From: Agelas oroides
Taxonomy: Eukaryota; Porifera; Demospongiae; Agelasida; Agelasidae
Assembly: GCA_949130485.1 (NCBI GenBank)
Contig: OX422186.1
Location: 999,497-1,063,496 of the forward strand
Length of the DNA: 64,000 nucleotides
Direction of reading: 5' to 3'
Part shown: piece by piece, positions 27,290 to 51,160 of the stretch
Layout of the letters: the number at the start of each line of letters is the position of its first letter
How positions within the stretch are numbered: the first letter of the stretch is position 1
Notes under the pieces: generated by a model
What the model was told of the DNA's origin: nothing
Database searches by the model: none
Seen by the model: the letters and a program-made list of their open reading frames with translations, nothing else
Made by a program: the position numbers and the translations under genes

Positions 27290-29699
27290 TTTCCTGGTTG
27301 TTGGCACTTCTACACGGAGAGCGCAACATGTACGACCGGTACCGGCTGAGCGACTTTTATTGCACGGTCACATGGGGCGGAGTCGTTCTCTGAGTCGTGA
27401 CAGCGGATGCGGTAATGTCCTAATTCGTAATGTGCGCGTTGAGCTGGAACATCATGGCGTACGGTAGTCATGGCGTACGGTAGTATGCCATATGTAGGGA
27501 TAGTCTCGTGCCCAGACAACTTTTCGCTGAGCGGGAAAGTAGTCTGGTGAACTGCCTATACCGTTCTGGTTCCAATATTTTGAAACTACCGTGACGTCAC
27601 GTCAAGATGATTGTAAATTCAAAAGCGCTCTACATTGCTCTAGTAAACAGCAAACTCCTAGACAGCCTGCTCGTGCTCCTTTCGATAGATACAATAGCCT
27701 AGTCTACTCACGGCAGCTAGGGTTGCCCGATCAATGTCCATTTCGCTAGTAGATCGTTGGCACGCCACAATAAAAGTGCACAAATGACACGCTCGAAATG
27801 TCTACGTTAGATTAGTCAAAGGCCTCTATGAGCCATATCAGGCATTACCGAGTGCTTCCATGAGCAACGGGACCGTTAACTTTGCTGGAGGGCATCGCTG
27901 AAGTACCAGACCGGCGAGTCGCTAAAACGGGCAAATCGTCTATCTTCTGACTTTCTTCTTTCTTTCTTCTTCTTTCTACTGTCAGTGTAACTGTCAGCCA
28001 GGCAAGCACGATAACGGCTGAAGCTATTACAACGATTCAAACACGAAAAAACAGCATAAATCACCGGGTATTGCACTCACCACCTATCGATCTCAAAGAA
28101 CTCGGACTGGTCGGCGATTTCTAGAACTCCATGTGCTTATGCTTGCCTCTATACGCCATTTTTCTGAATAAGACAGTTACGTCATCGGCCGGAAGCAACT
28201 AAGCACGTGTAATTTCGCTAGCCTCGTTCCCAGGGAATCTCAGACTTGCTCATGAGAAAAAAATTACGGGTTTACCCCAAATTTAGATTTTAACCCTCTC
28301 CCTACGAGATTTAACTTCACACCGAATTTCTGCCTACAAGCAATGAAGCATGCATTCAGAGAGTATGCAGCACATCAAGGGAGAAGAGAACAAGTAAGCA
28401 TGGTATCAGTATAGTATTAAAACTAGTCAGTATTGAATATCAGAAAAGGGATGCATTTCTGGCAGCTGTGTAGCTAGGGGGAAACAGACTGACATTTCAG
28501 AGCAGCCTCCAGCAGCACTGAAGAAAGCTTGAATTATTTCTATCCATGAGCCTTGACTGGTCAACACTCTTGTGTTTGGTGCACAATTAGCAAACCTGCT
28601 GTGCAATGCTGTGGTGTGTGTTTGTCCGAGGATACTATTGTTTATGAACACGATAGAGTGGACAAAATAAGAGTTGACTCTACATGGCAGCATGTGCACA
28701 TGCAGACATTTTGCATGTGGGATCAGGGCTCTGGGGTTGATCTACTTGTTCACACTAAGTCTCGTCAAAGCTGTGCATGCTATATAGCTGCCATGTTCGA
28801 TGATAGAACATACAAAGAATCCAAAGGAGCAAGTTGAACACTGCCTCATAAGTGCCAGGAAGATAGTTTGAGGGGATAGTTTATCTGTCAGTGTAGCCAC
28901 ACGCTACAAGCTCTGGGCAGGTAAGGCAAAGTGGTTACTGTATTTATCGAAAAAGTGAATATCAGTCAAATGCAAGCTTTATCCAGCTTGGAGATGATAG
29001 CACAGGATTACGGATGGGATGCCTAACACTTGAAGTAAAGGTGTAAATGTATACCCAGCCTCTCTTTGATTATGCTGTCTTTTCCAGTGCTCAAAGAGAG
29101 GGATGCTAGGGGAAGGTTCATCTGTGCACAGTGTGTCCTGAGTCCTCTGGTGCTCTGCAAGGGGTGCTAGGGGAGAACTTATATGTAGTCTCTGAGAAGG
29201 ATGTTTGTATTCACTGCTGTTTGCGTTGACCCTGCAAAATACAAACCAAAAAGCTGTGATATGAATATAATTATGTGGTAAACTTCTTTACAGGCTAAAT
29301 GGGAAAATAACCACATAATTATATTCACAAGATGTAGGGATGGTGTAAAAGTTGTTCCTATCTTGTTTGGCTGGTTTTTGAGGGTTCCATCCCTACATGT
29401 GCTTGTTTTCATTGAGAAAACTTTTTTGTGGCTTTTGACTAACCTAAACATTAAGAGCATTTGGTTTACTATCACCCACTCAAACATTTTAAAATAGAGA
29501 TGTTTATGAATTCTTTGGTGATTATGTGGACAGGCTCCTGTTGGAGTGAATCTGTGCTCTTCTACTTCCCTTTCCTCTCTCCCTCTCTTGCTCCTTTCCA
29601 TTCTCTCCATGCACCCTCCCTCCCTCTCTCCCTTTTTCTGTACATCTCCTTCACACATCCCCCCCCCCCCCCCCTTCTTCCCTCCTTCTACCTCAACAG
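27290..29699. other. Upstream of ankyrin-Death gene; no further gene seen
   Basis: 27,290-28,230 is a GC-richer 5' flank that probably holds the promoter. 28,222-28,245 has a GCCTCGTTCCCAGG half-hairpin. 29,260-29,330 has the inverted pair GAATATAATTATGTGG/CCACATAATTATATTC, and 29,333-29,397 the pair GTAGGGATGG/CCATCCCTAC. I looked for transglutaminase catalytic exons upstream of 29,700 and found none. Confidence 0.55.
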
Positions 29700-43578
<13,879 letters not shown>

Positions 43579-45641
43579 CTAAACATTTGGTGACTCAATG
43601 CTTGTGAACTTATACTTTGGCTGCAATTTAAAATCCATGACTAGGTTTTGCAACAGGTTCATGAAAATGCAGTTTATTGTCAAGTTGGTTCATAGATCCT
43701 CTCAGTCTGCATGTGAACACAAGACAATAACAATGGCACGATAACAAAGGCAGACAGAAACTAAGTAAATACCTTTACGTAGTGGCACTGCTTTTAGTCC
43801 CACTATCCTCTACCAAGCCAAAGGTGCATATCTACAAAGTGATAAAGCAGAGACAGCTAGGGTATGACCTTGGGTCATAACGCTTTAATAGATGCTGTTG
43901 TATGGCCTCACATACAAGTATGTTGTATCTACAGTGTAGCATTGTAGTATGAAACTGTTCCAGTATCACCAGCTACGAAACGCATGAATATACATCTTGG
44001 AAGTCTACAGCTTCGAATGTGACAGAATCACATGCCAATTCATCTTTGAGTTCTATACAGCCTTGAAGTTTTGACAAAACAGGTCATACTGCATTGAGGC
44101 TTCCTATAAGTAACTATTTACTCTTAGAACAAGTGACTTTCTAAAAGCAGCCAAGGAAACAGCCACATATTCTCACTTCACTCAACGCAAACTTCATGAT
44201 TCTAAGTGCAGCAATCAATTTCATTAGGGTAGATGCTGGTATTATGAGACAGCTAAACTGAATGACTACTCATTAGTGTAATGTATTTTTTCAGTTCCAT
44301 CTAAAGGTTTGAAGCACTTCTCCTGAGAATGTACTACTTATAAAATAAAATTCGTATTTTTCCCGCTAGGCAGTGGTTCTAAAAGTAAGAGCCTATGAAA
44401 ATCACTTTTGCAGGTATTATGAGTCGGCTGCTGGTATTAGAGTCACCAGGTGCTTTGTTGATTGACACATTTTCAGTTGGAGTCAAACTGCATCCTAGCA
44501 TTTTATAACCTCTCTTTGTGCTGATAGTAATTTTTCTTCACTAGAGCACCTTCCATTCTAACATGGTATTAATGTTGACATATACTGTTCAGGGTTCACT
44601 GGTATTATGAGTCAGAGGGTATTATGGGTTCACATGTAACTTTTACTTCAAAAATTTCCAAACTCGACGTCCATTTAGAGTACATACAGGTGCCATTATA
44701 TAGCAACTTTCCCATCAAAATGTGTTTTCTCTGTAGTATTTTTCAAGGTTTGATGATTTTAGGGATCCCAAACTATGTCTACCCTATGCCTACTGGAGGT
44801 TGTGAGGCAACATCCTGCTTTTCTATGGAGCATAGTACATGTATTCTAAACTAGTGACTTTCAAAAAGCATTTTAAAAGGTGACCACATGCGATGATAGG
44901 TATCAACAAGGTAACAATAAACCAAGGTGCAGTGTCTTTGTAACTCACTTGTATATCTGGAAACAGAGCTTGAGCGAATCGGCGAAATAGCACTCTTCAG
45001 TTATCTACGCAAAAAATTAAAGTCTTGCAACTGATACAGGTCTTATCCTTGTGAGGCCGTTGCTGGTACGTTACAAGAGCCCAAAGACATCGCACGCTTC
45101 TCTTGAAACTTTCGCACGTGAGCATATTATCTACGTAATCCCAAATATTTGACTCCAACGCCCTGGAGAAATCGTTGCCGTTTCCACTAATGTAGAGATT
45201 CCGGATGGTCATCTACTAGGAGAATGTAGAACATTGTGGGGCGAGCGTGAGCAAGCAATACACAGCTTTAACTTATATCAAAGGCTGAATCAGTGAAGTG
45301 TCACGTCACAGCACACAGGTGGCGTGGCATGTAGCTGAACAAAGCTTGTCACTCTACTCTCTACAAAAGTGCCTAACAGCTTAGAGAAGATGGTTGGCAG
45401 ACACTAGCTTGTCATGGGGTGGTACCATACAATGCAGCCATTAGTGCAACCTAAGCATCTACTCTGGCTAACTGTAGGCTAAGTCTAAACACAGCCCGGC
45501 TTGTTGCGCATAGTCCTTACTTGAGGCATCTAAGAGATATAGCAGATGGGGTTCGCCATCCATTAGCCATGGGTAGAAGGAGGGTCTCTGCCGCTTTCTG
45601 CTTTCAGCCTCTCTACACAACTGTTCAATAGCCCTCATACA
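43579..45641. other. Intergenic, no gene seen
   Basis: TG3 3' flank, then AT-rich sequence with repeated phrases GGTATTATGAGTC (about 44,415-44,625). A 71-codon frame on the minus strand at 45,212-44,997 is not recognised. At 45,236 GGGGCGAGCGTGAGCAAGC pairs with its complement at about 46,308, perhaps an old 1.1-kb TIR element. Confidence 0.55.
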
Positions 45642-45650
45642 TATAGTAGA

Positions 45651-45884
45651 CAGAGGAGGTGGGACATGGTTGAACTTAAAATGGCTGAGGTCACACTAAT
45701 TGATTTTTTGTATCTCAACAGACTAGCTCTCTCGACTTTCACTGAGGTGGGCCCCAGTCAAATCAGGATTCAAGGCTGGATCCAGTCATAGAAAAAGCTA
45801 AAAAAACTTTCTACCTTGCAATATCCAAGATCAATTAGTGTGACCTCAGTTGTTTCAATTAGCAACCATGTCCGACCTCCTCTG
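45651..45884. mobile_element. MITE with exact 9-bp target duplication
   Basis: Tips CAGAGGAGGTGGGACATGG and its near-complement ending CCTCCTCTG. The inner arms GAGGTCACACTAATTGAT/ATCAATTAGTGTGACCTC are perfect. TATAGTAGA stands on both sides (45,642-45,650 and 45,885-45,893). A nine-base duplication suggests a Mutator-like mobiliser. Confidence 0.8.
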
Positions 45885-46047
45885 TATAGTAGATACTCAC
45901 GCTCCAGCCATCTATCCTGGATGTCGCTGCAAACACAACTTCTATAGGCTATCCTTTGTCTTTCATAAGTGCCATCTTTCAAAGTCACCTTGGAGCTAGA
46001 AGTTGTACGAAAATCTTACTTAAGGTCCGCACGTGAGCCATCCCAGG

Positions 46048-46200
46048 GTACCTTTTCAAAACTCTAATCCTATTGGTTAATAATTATACGCGCATGCGCC
46101 ATTGCCCTGACAACACCCTAAATTAACCCTAACCCAACCCTAATAAACCCTAACCCAACCAATCAGATTAGAGCTTTGAAACGCACCCCGGTACTGTATA
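46048..46200. repeat. Inverted repeat enclosing telomere-like CCCTAA/ACCC units
   Basis: The arms TTTCAAAACTCTAATCC and AGATTAGAGCTTTGAAA flank a centre with CCCTAACCCAACCCTAATAA and CCCTAACCCAACC (46,126-46,160). The units are few and imperfect. Confidence 0.6.
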
Positions 46201-46740
46201 GCCGCACGTGGCCCGCGGCTATCGCGTTAAATTACAGCGTCAAGAATATACGGAACGACGTACGACAGATAATATTCGATGAAAAATCTCGATTCAACTC
46301 ACTAGTGTGGGGCTTGCTCACGCTCGCCCAATTACTAGCAGATGAACAACTATTCCAACCATATACTTATGTTAGTGTTACGTTGTCAACCCTACTGTTA
46401 TTGTTTGTGAAGTGTCTGAGTTAGCTATCTCAGAGTAATGTGGCCATGCCAGTGATTGCATGCATAATTATGTATGGTGGGGTCTAAAGGCATGCCTCCC
46501 ACCAAGGAAAATTTTCACCCTTGGTACATGTGAGAGCCAACTGAATGTAAGGTTACAATTCTCATGCATGGAGCGGCTTGGTAAGCCTTGTTGACACTAC
46601 TGTCATTAGTATATTTCCAGGCCTTTCAAGCACCAAGCACACTTTCTATCAGACTACATGGTATCTGGTACCATTGCATGACTCATTCAACTGTCCCTCG
46701 TGTAACATAAAAAAACTCATTTTAGTTCCAATTTCTGTTC
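46201..46740. other. P2 far-upstream region
   Basis: From about 46,390 it matches the upstream regions of P1 (7,700) and P3 (61,125), including TTATTGTTTGTGAAGTGT and CACCAAGCACACTTTC. No gene is seen. Confidence 0.6.
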
Positions 46741-46978
46741 AACAATCCAGTCCAGCAATCCAGTCCAGCAATCCAGTCCAGCAACCCAGTCCACAATCCA
46801 GTCCAGCAATCCAGTCCATCAATCCAGTCCAGCAATCCAGTCCAGCAACCCAGTCCACAATCCAGTCCAGCAATCCAGTCCAGCAATCCAGTCCAGCAAC
46901 CCAGTCCAGCAATCCAGTCCATGCAGCAATCCAGTCCAGCAATCCAGTCCAGCAACCCAGTCCACAATCCAGTCCAGT
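46741..46978. repeat. Minisatellite CAATCCAGTCCAG, P2 upstream
   Basis: About 17 imperfect units. It ends in the right TIR GTGATTAGATAC of the element described at 7,331; the matching left end is not present here. Confidence 0.88.
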
Positions 46979-47010
46979 GATTAGATACGACCACTAATAA
47001 TGTATTTTCA

Positions 47011-47309
47011 GGTGCACTCGCATCTCGAAAGTACACAGAAAGGCAGACTGGGCGTCTGGCGGTTCAGAGCCATTGCATCACATCATTCAAAACGTTACAT
47101 TAATTATAATCGAGTCGGATCGGAGCGACCATTTCAGTACGTCATGATTTTCAACAAACGGTTCAATGGCATTCACCATTTACCATTCACTGGGTTTACT
47201 ATAATCCAAACTAGCCAAAGGCAGGTTACTAATGCATGAGTTTCCTACATGGTGCACTCGCATCTCGAAAGTACACAGAAAGGCAGACTGACCGTCTAGC
47301 GGTACACAG
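47011..47309 (+). promoter_or_regulatory. Duplicated upstream module of P2
   Basis: Copies start at 47,011 and 47,251 (GGTGCACTCGCATCTCGAAA), matching those of P1 and P3. Confidence 0.5.
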
Positions 47310-47317
47310 ATCGTGGA

Positions 47318-47326
47318 ATATAAAAG
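47318..47326 (+). promoter_or_regulatory. TATA box of P2
   Basis: ATATAAAAG, 85 bp before the start codon, in the same context (TCGTGGA before, AAGACGGGAAAG after) as in P1 and P3. Confidence 0.65.
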
Positions 47327-47402
47327 AAGACGGGAAAGTGCGCAGTACCATCAGATGCGAAACCTGCGAAACAATTGCCGTACTACCTTCAACTAGTACA
47401 AA

Positions 47403-48389
47403 ATGTTCCGACTCCTTCTGTGTTGCGCTGTCTTCGCACTGTTGCTGCGTCTCCCAGAGATCGCTGCAGCTCCCGGCATGCCGTCTGAAGACCCCGAGAC
47501 GGGCGCCGGTGATGCTGTGGAAGAGAACGGAGGCGAAAAGAAGATCATCGATTTGGAGGAAGTTGGTGTGGAACTCTTCCCGAACGGAACGGAAAAGATC
47601 GAGAGCATCGAAGAGCTGCTCATCATTGAGAGACTGAAGAAAGAGAAAAAGAATGTAACGAGGACTGAAGGGGACGCGGACAATGATCGCGAGGAGAGGG
47701 CGATTATCGGATCAGACAACAGGGTTCCCGTCATCGATCAGAATCGATTTCCATACTGTGCAGTTGCCGAGCTCGATAACGGATGCACGGCAACGTTCAT
47801 TAGTCCATACCATGCTATTACAGCGGCAAGCTGTGTCTACAACAGACTCACCAGGCGATGGAGGCGGACTGAGATAAATGCCTACAGACGAAGGAACTGC
47901 AACTCCCCTGGTGTGCGCCATACCTGGACCAGGGTTTTTGCCCCTATCGGTTACATCCGTTATGGCCTAGTCAACTACAACTACGCGCTTATAACCTACA
48001 GGCAGCGATCGACCTGCTGGCTGCCCTTCGGATACTATACTCCCTGGCCAGGAACTGGAGTCGACATTTGCGGCTACCCTTCGGATAAGCGTGCTATCTG
48101 GGTGTCCGGATGCATCTACGACTCCATGTGGTGTTCTAGCTGTCACTATTCTCGAGTCTACCCTACAACTGGCGGAAATTCCTTGTTGTACAAGTGTGAC
48201 ACACTTGGTAATGCTGGTTCTGCTCTGTACTCAAACACCGGATCAGGAGTGAAAGCCGTCTATGGAGTTCACGCTTACTCGTCGATCATTTCGGGTCAAA
48301 GGTGGAATCACGGGCCTCGTTTCACGAGAGCGCGCTTCTTCCAGATTGTTGGATGGATGAGGCTGACCGGGTATAATCCCCTCCCTTGA
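47403..48389 (+). CDS. Secreted trypsin-fold pseudoprotease P2
   Basis: 328 residues, single exon. The signal peptide is identical to that of P1. The pro-region has three extra residues (ENG after AVE). The REER site precedes AIIGSDNR. The triad positions read TAASC, NYALI and GNAGS, so His, Asp and Ser are all replaced, as in P1 and P3. All ten mature cysteines are kept. Differences from P1 are scattered (for example IDQNRF for IHQDPF, and IRYGLVNY), with no stop or frame change. Retention of a full frame in three diverging copies argues for use as a protein. The role is unknown; loss of activity is inferred from the residues. Confidence 0.85.
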   Translation: MFRLLLCCAVFALLLRLPEIAAAPGMPSEDPETGAGDAVEENGGEKKIIDLEEVGVELFPNGTEKIESIEELLIIERLKKEKKNVTRTEGDADNDREERAIIGSDNRVPVIDQNRFPYCAVAELDNGCTATFISPYHAITAASCVYNRLTRRWRRTEINAYRRRNCNSPGVRHTWTRVFAPIGYIRYGLVNYNYALITYRQRSTCWLPFGYYTPWPGTGVDICGYPSDKRAIWVSGCIYDSMWCSSCHYSRVYPTTGGNSLLYKCDTLGNAGSALYSNTGSGVKAVYGVHAYSSIISGQRWNHGPRFTRARFFQIVGWMRLTGYNPLP

Positions 48390-48665
48390 ACATATGCATA
48401 AGAGTCAAAACTGCAACTTTGATAACATGCATGCATGGTTGTTAATACTATGTTGATACGTTAATGCATGCACACGTAAATGAAGGCATGCATGGTTGTA
48501 TTGCAGTTGTGTACCAAGTATACATGCTGTCGATTTGAATACCGGCAAACATTCATTTGTAAGCGCATGATTATATTGGCGATGGAGCACGCGTACGACA
48601 TGTATGTTCAAGTTTAAGTTTAAGTATAAATGATATTTAGATGCCTGCATGGCTGAGAGTGAAAG

Positions 48666-48713
48666 CATAGATAGTATATACCTTCGTACTTCCGAAGGTA
48701 TATACTATCTATG
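48666..48713. repeat. Perfect 21-bp-arm palindrome 3' of P2
   Basis: The arms 48,666-48,686 and 48,693-48,713 are exact complements around the loop TACTTC. This is the intact, uninserted form of the palindrome broken at P1 by the 2.9-kb element. It could form a cruciform or RNA hairpin. Confidence 0.9.
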
Positions 48714-49118
48714 GTGAAAGTATTAATGAATGGCTAAAGTTGAATACTGATGATAGGCTTCAATCACGCAGTCCATTTCCTATAGTGCATGAGACTGCAT
48801 CTATAAGGCATGTGCATGCATGCAGCTGAGGAAGGCATGGTGTGAAAGGTTAAAACAGTCCATTGCAGGGGAAACTTGGAAGGAGGCATGGAGATCTTGC
48901 ACGGGTGGTGGGAGCTAGAAGAGGGTTGTTGTTTAGGTGAAGAAAATTTTCAGTTTCACCCTAATTGGTACATGTGAGAGCCAACTGAATGTAAGGTTAC
49001 AATTGTCATGCATGGAGCAGCTTGGTAAGCCCGTTGACACTACCATATTTCCAGGCCTTTCAAGCACCAAGCACACTTTCTATCAGACTAGCCTACATGG
49101 TATATCTGCATTACTGCA

Positions 49119-49407
49119 TGGTCGTATCTAATCACTGGACTGGATTGCATGTGGACTGGATTGTGGACTGGGTTGCTGGACTGGATTATGGACTGGATTG
49201 TTGAACAGAAATTTGAGTTTTTTATGTTACACGAGGGACAGTTGTGTAACATAAAAAAACTCAAATTTCTGTTGAACAATCCAGTCCATAATCCAGTCCA
49301 GCAACCCAGTCCATCAATCCAGTCCATCAATCCAGTCCATCAATCCAGTCCAGCAATCCAGTCCAGCAACCCAGCCCACAATCCAGTCCAGTGATTAGAT
49401 ACGACCA
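49119..49407. mobile_element. TIR element GTATCTAATCACTGGACTGG, palindromic copy
   Basis: Nearly the whole 289 bp is one palindrome. The outer arms are GGTCGTATCTAATCAC and its complement, then minisatellite CTGGACTGGATTG arms, then AACAGAAATTTGAGTTTTTT/AAAAAACTCAAATTTCTGTT around GAGGGACAG. Confidence 0.8.
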
Positions 49408-49424
49408 CTAATAATGTGTTTCTT

Positions 49425-49577
49425 GGTGCACTCGCATCTCGAAAGTACACAGAAAGGCAGACTGGGCGTCTGGCGGTTCAGAGCCACACCATTCAAACGT
49501 TACGATTCGGATCGAAGCGAACGTTTCAGTACGTCATGATTTTCAACAAACGGTTCAATGGCATTCATGCACCACTT
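49425..49577 (+). promoter_or_regulatory. Orphan P upstream module, cut by a LINE
   Basis: A single GGTGCACTCGCATCTCGAAA module and its following bases match P1 and P3 until 49,577, where LINE-associated sequence begins. A fourth P copy probably stood here or never arrived. Confidence 0.6.
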
Positions 49578-50089
49578 GCTCCAGTCCTTCTATGCCCAAG
49601 GCAGCCACTTGTGTGGATATTTGAGGTTAGTCTTGTGTACACAGTTTTGATATCCAGTGTAGCCTTGCTACGTAGCAAATTTTGTTAGTATCCTAGAAGC
49701 GCCTCCCCACTTACATGTCCCTCCTATAGGTGTGAATTTTTAAGTGGGCTTTTATACTATATAGCCTTTTTCAAGGCGGTTTTAGAGGCTGTTTAGTACT
49801 GAATCCTGTTAAATACAGTCTCTCAACAAAATAAAAGGGGTTATTAGTCATGTTGCTCTATGGGAAATACTATTGGCGCGTATACTAGGTATATAATAAA
49901 AGGGGTTCATGATTACTGTGCCTTTGTGCTATACTAATACTAATACCTACTGTGCTGTTCAGTACTCTGTAGGTGTGAAATTTGTACTGAGAGACAGTCA
50001 CTTGTATTCTCACCCCCTTAAATTGCCTCCACATAGCTCTCAACTGCTAGTATATAACCTTCACATAAGTGGGTGTGAAATCTTCTATC

Positions 50090-51160
50090 ATGTCTGTTTT
50101 GTCAGATGATGCTCCCTGCGTAAATTGTGGGGATATGGTTAGTGGAGAAAGCCAGGCTCTAGACTGTGACCTCTGTGGAAGGTGGTTTCACCTGACATGC
50201 ATTGGCATATCACAGCAAGCGTATGAAATATACAGCCAGTTTGAAGGGCAACTCCCCTGGTTTTGCACCAGCTGCCTAGCTAGCTTGAAGTCCCTCCACT
50301 CAAGTTTGGATCAACTCACTCTGGAAAATCATGCCCTCAAATTGGAATTGACCCAGCTCGGGTCACTGGACGGCCTTGTAGCCAACCTCTCTCATGAAGT
50401 GAGCAGGCTGTCCAGGGATCTAGCATTTATCACTAAGCCTGATTTAGCCTCGGTGTCCATGAATCCGGCCTGTAACCCCCTGACATGCCATCTATCTGAA
50501 CCAGTCACATCCCACCCAAACCGCTTCGAATGCTTGCTTGATAGAAATCCTGATATGCCAGTTGTTCATGGAAAAGGAAACCCCAACTCTAATCCTAACC
50601 CAACCCCACAAGCTTCAACGTCCAAACCCAGGAAAGCAACAAAAAAGCCACAACCACAAACTGCATCAAATAGAAACCCACCTATGCAAAAGTTCTACAT
50701 CAGGGCAGTTCCCAGCCACACTAGCATTCAGGAGGTGAAACGTAAGCTTCAGAGCCTCAGTGTCCCACATGATCATCTCTCTGAACCATATTTGACAGCC
50801 CCAGATTCTAAAAGGAAGTATTTGGAAATTTTCCTTGGTGTGGATGATGCAAACAAACTCGATAAAGGACTAAAATGTGATGCCACACTGGGATGGTTTG
50901 TGAGCATATTCGCACCAAAGAGACCCCATCCTGTCCCACTTACGTCACTGAAGCTCCCCCCTGTACCTTCTGATCACAAAGATAAACGTCCCGTCCCACT
51001 TATGTCACTGAAACTCCCGCCACTTCCAACTACCTACACTAGTTGCCAGCAAAAGCAACAATCTCAGCCTCATGCAGGCTACACAGGATTTTTTAGGGAG
51101 AGGGAAATCCTTTCTAATAGTACGTTAGTTACAATGGGTAATATGGACAATAATAGCTAG
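50090..51160 (+). CDS. LINE ORF1 with PHD zinc finger
   Basis: 356 residues from the ATG at 50,090. Residues about 8-60 form a C4HC3 PHD-type finger (CVNCGDM...CDLCGRWFHLTC...WFCTSC). A short coiled region (LDQLTLENHALKLELTQL) and a Pro/Asn-rich basic part follow. PHD-bearing ORF1 proteins are known from several LINE clades and are thought to bind nucleic acid or chromatin. The last ~70 residues repeat a phrase (PVPLTSLKLPPVP/PVPLMSLKLPPLP). The frame stops at the edge of the deletion that removed the endonuclease. Confidence 0.8.
   Translation: MSVLSDDAPCVNCGDMVSGESQALDCDLCGRWFHLTCIGISQQAYEIYSQFEGQLPWFCTSCLASLKSLHSSLDQLTLENHALKLELTQLGSLDGLVANLSHEVSRLSRDLAFITKPDLASVSMNPACNPLTCHLSEPVTSHPNRFECLLDRNPDMPVVHGKGNPNSNPNPTPQASTSKPRKATKKPQPQTASNRNPPMQKFYIRAVPSHTSIQEVKRKLQSLSVPHDHLSEPYLTAPDSKRKYLEIFLGVDDANKLDKGLKCDATLGWFVSIFAPKRPHPVPLTSLKLPPVPSDHKDKRPVPLMSLKLPPLPTTYTSCQQKQQSQPHAGYTGFFREREILSNSTLVTMGNMDNNS

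Noticed and set aside
27289-27290. Start of the ankyrin-Death protein at 27,307
   Set aside because: The codon there is GTG; the first ATG is at 27,289 and fits the paralogue's start layout.
28553-28837. 94-codon frame upstream of TG3
   Set aside because: No similarity recognised, no transglutaminase core motif, no clear splice borders.
46126-46160. Chromosome end
   Set aside because: Only a few imperfect telomere-like units in the middle of continuous sequence.
46741-46978. Short regular repeats resembling a CRISPR array
   Set aside because: Units of ~13 bp are adjacent with no unique spacers; it is a minisatellite within a eukaryotic TIR element.
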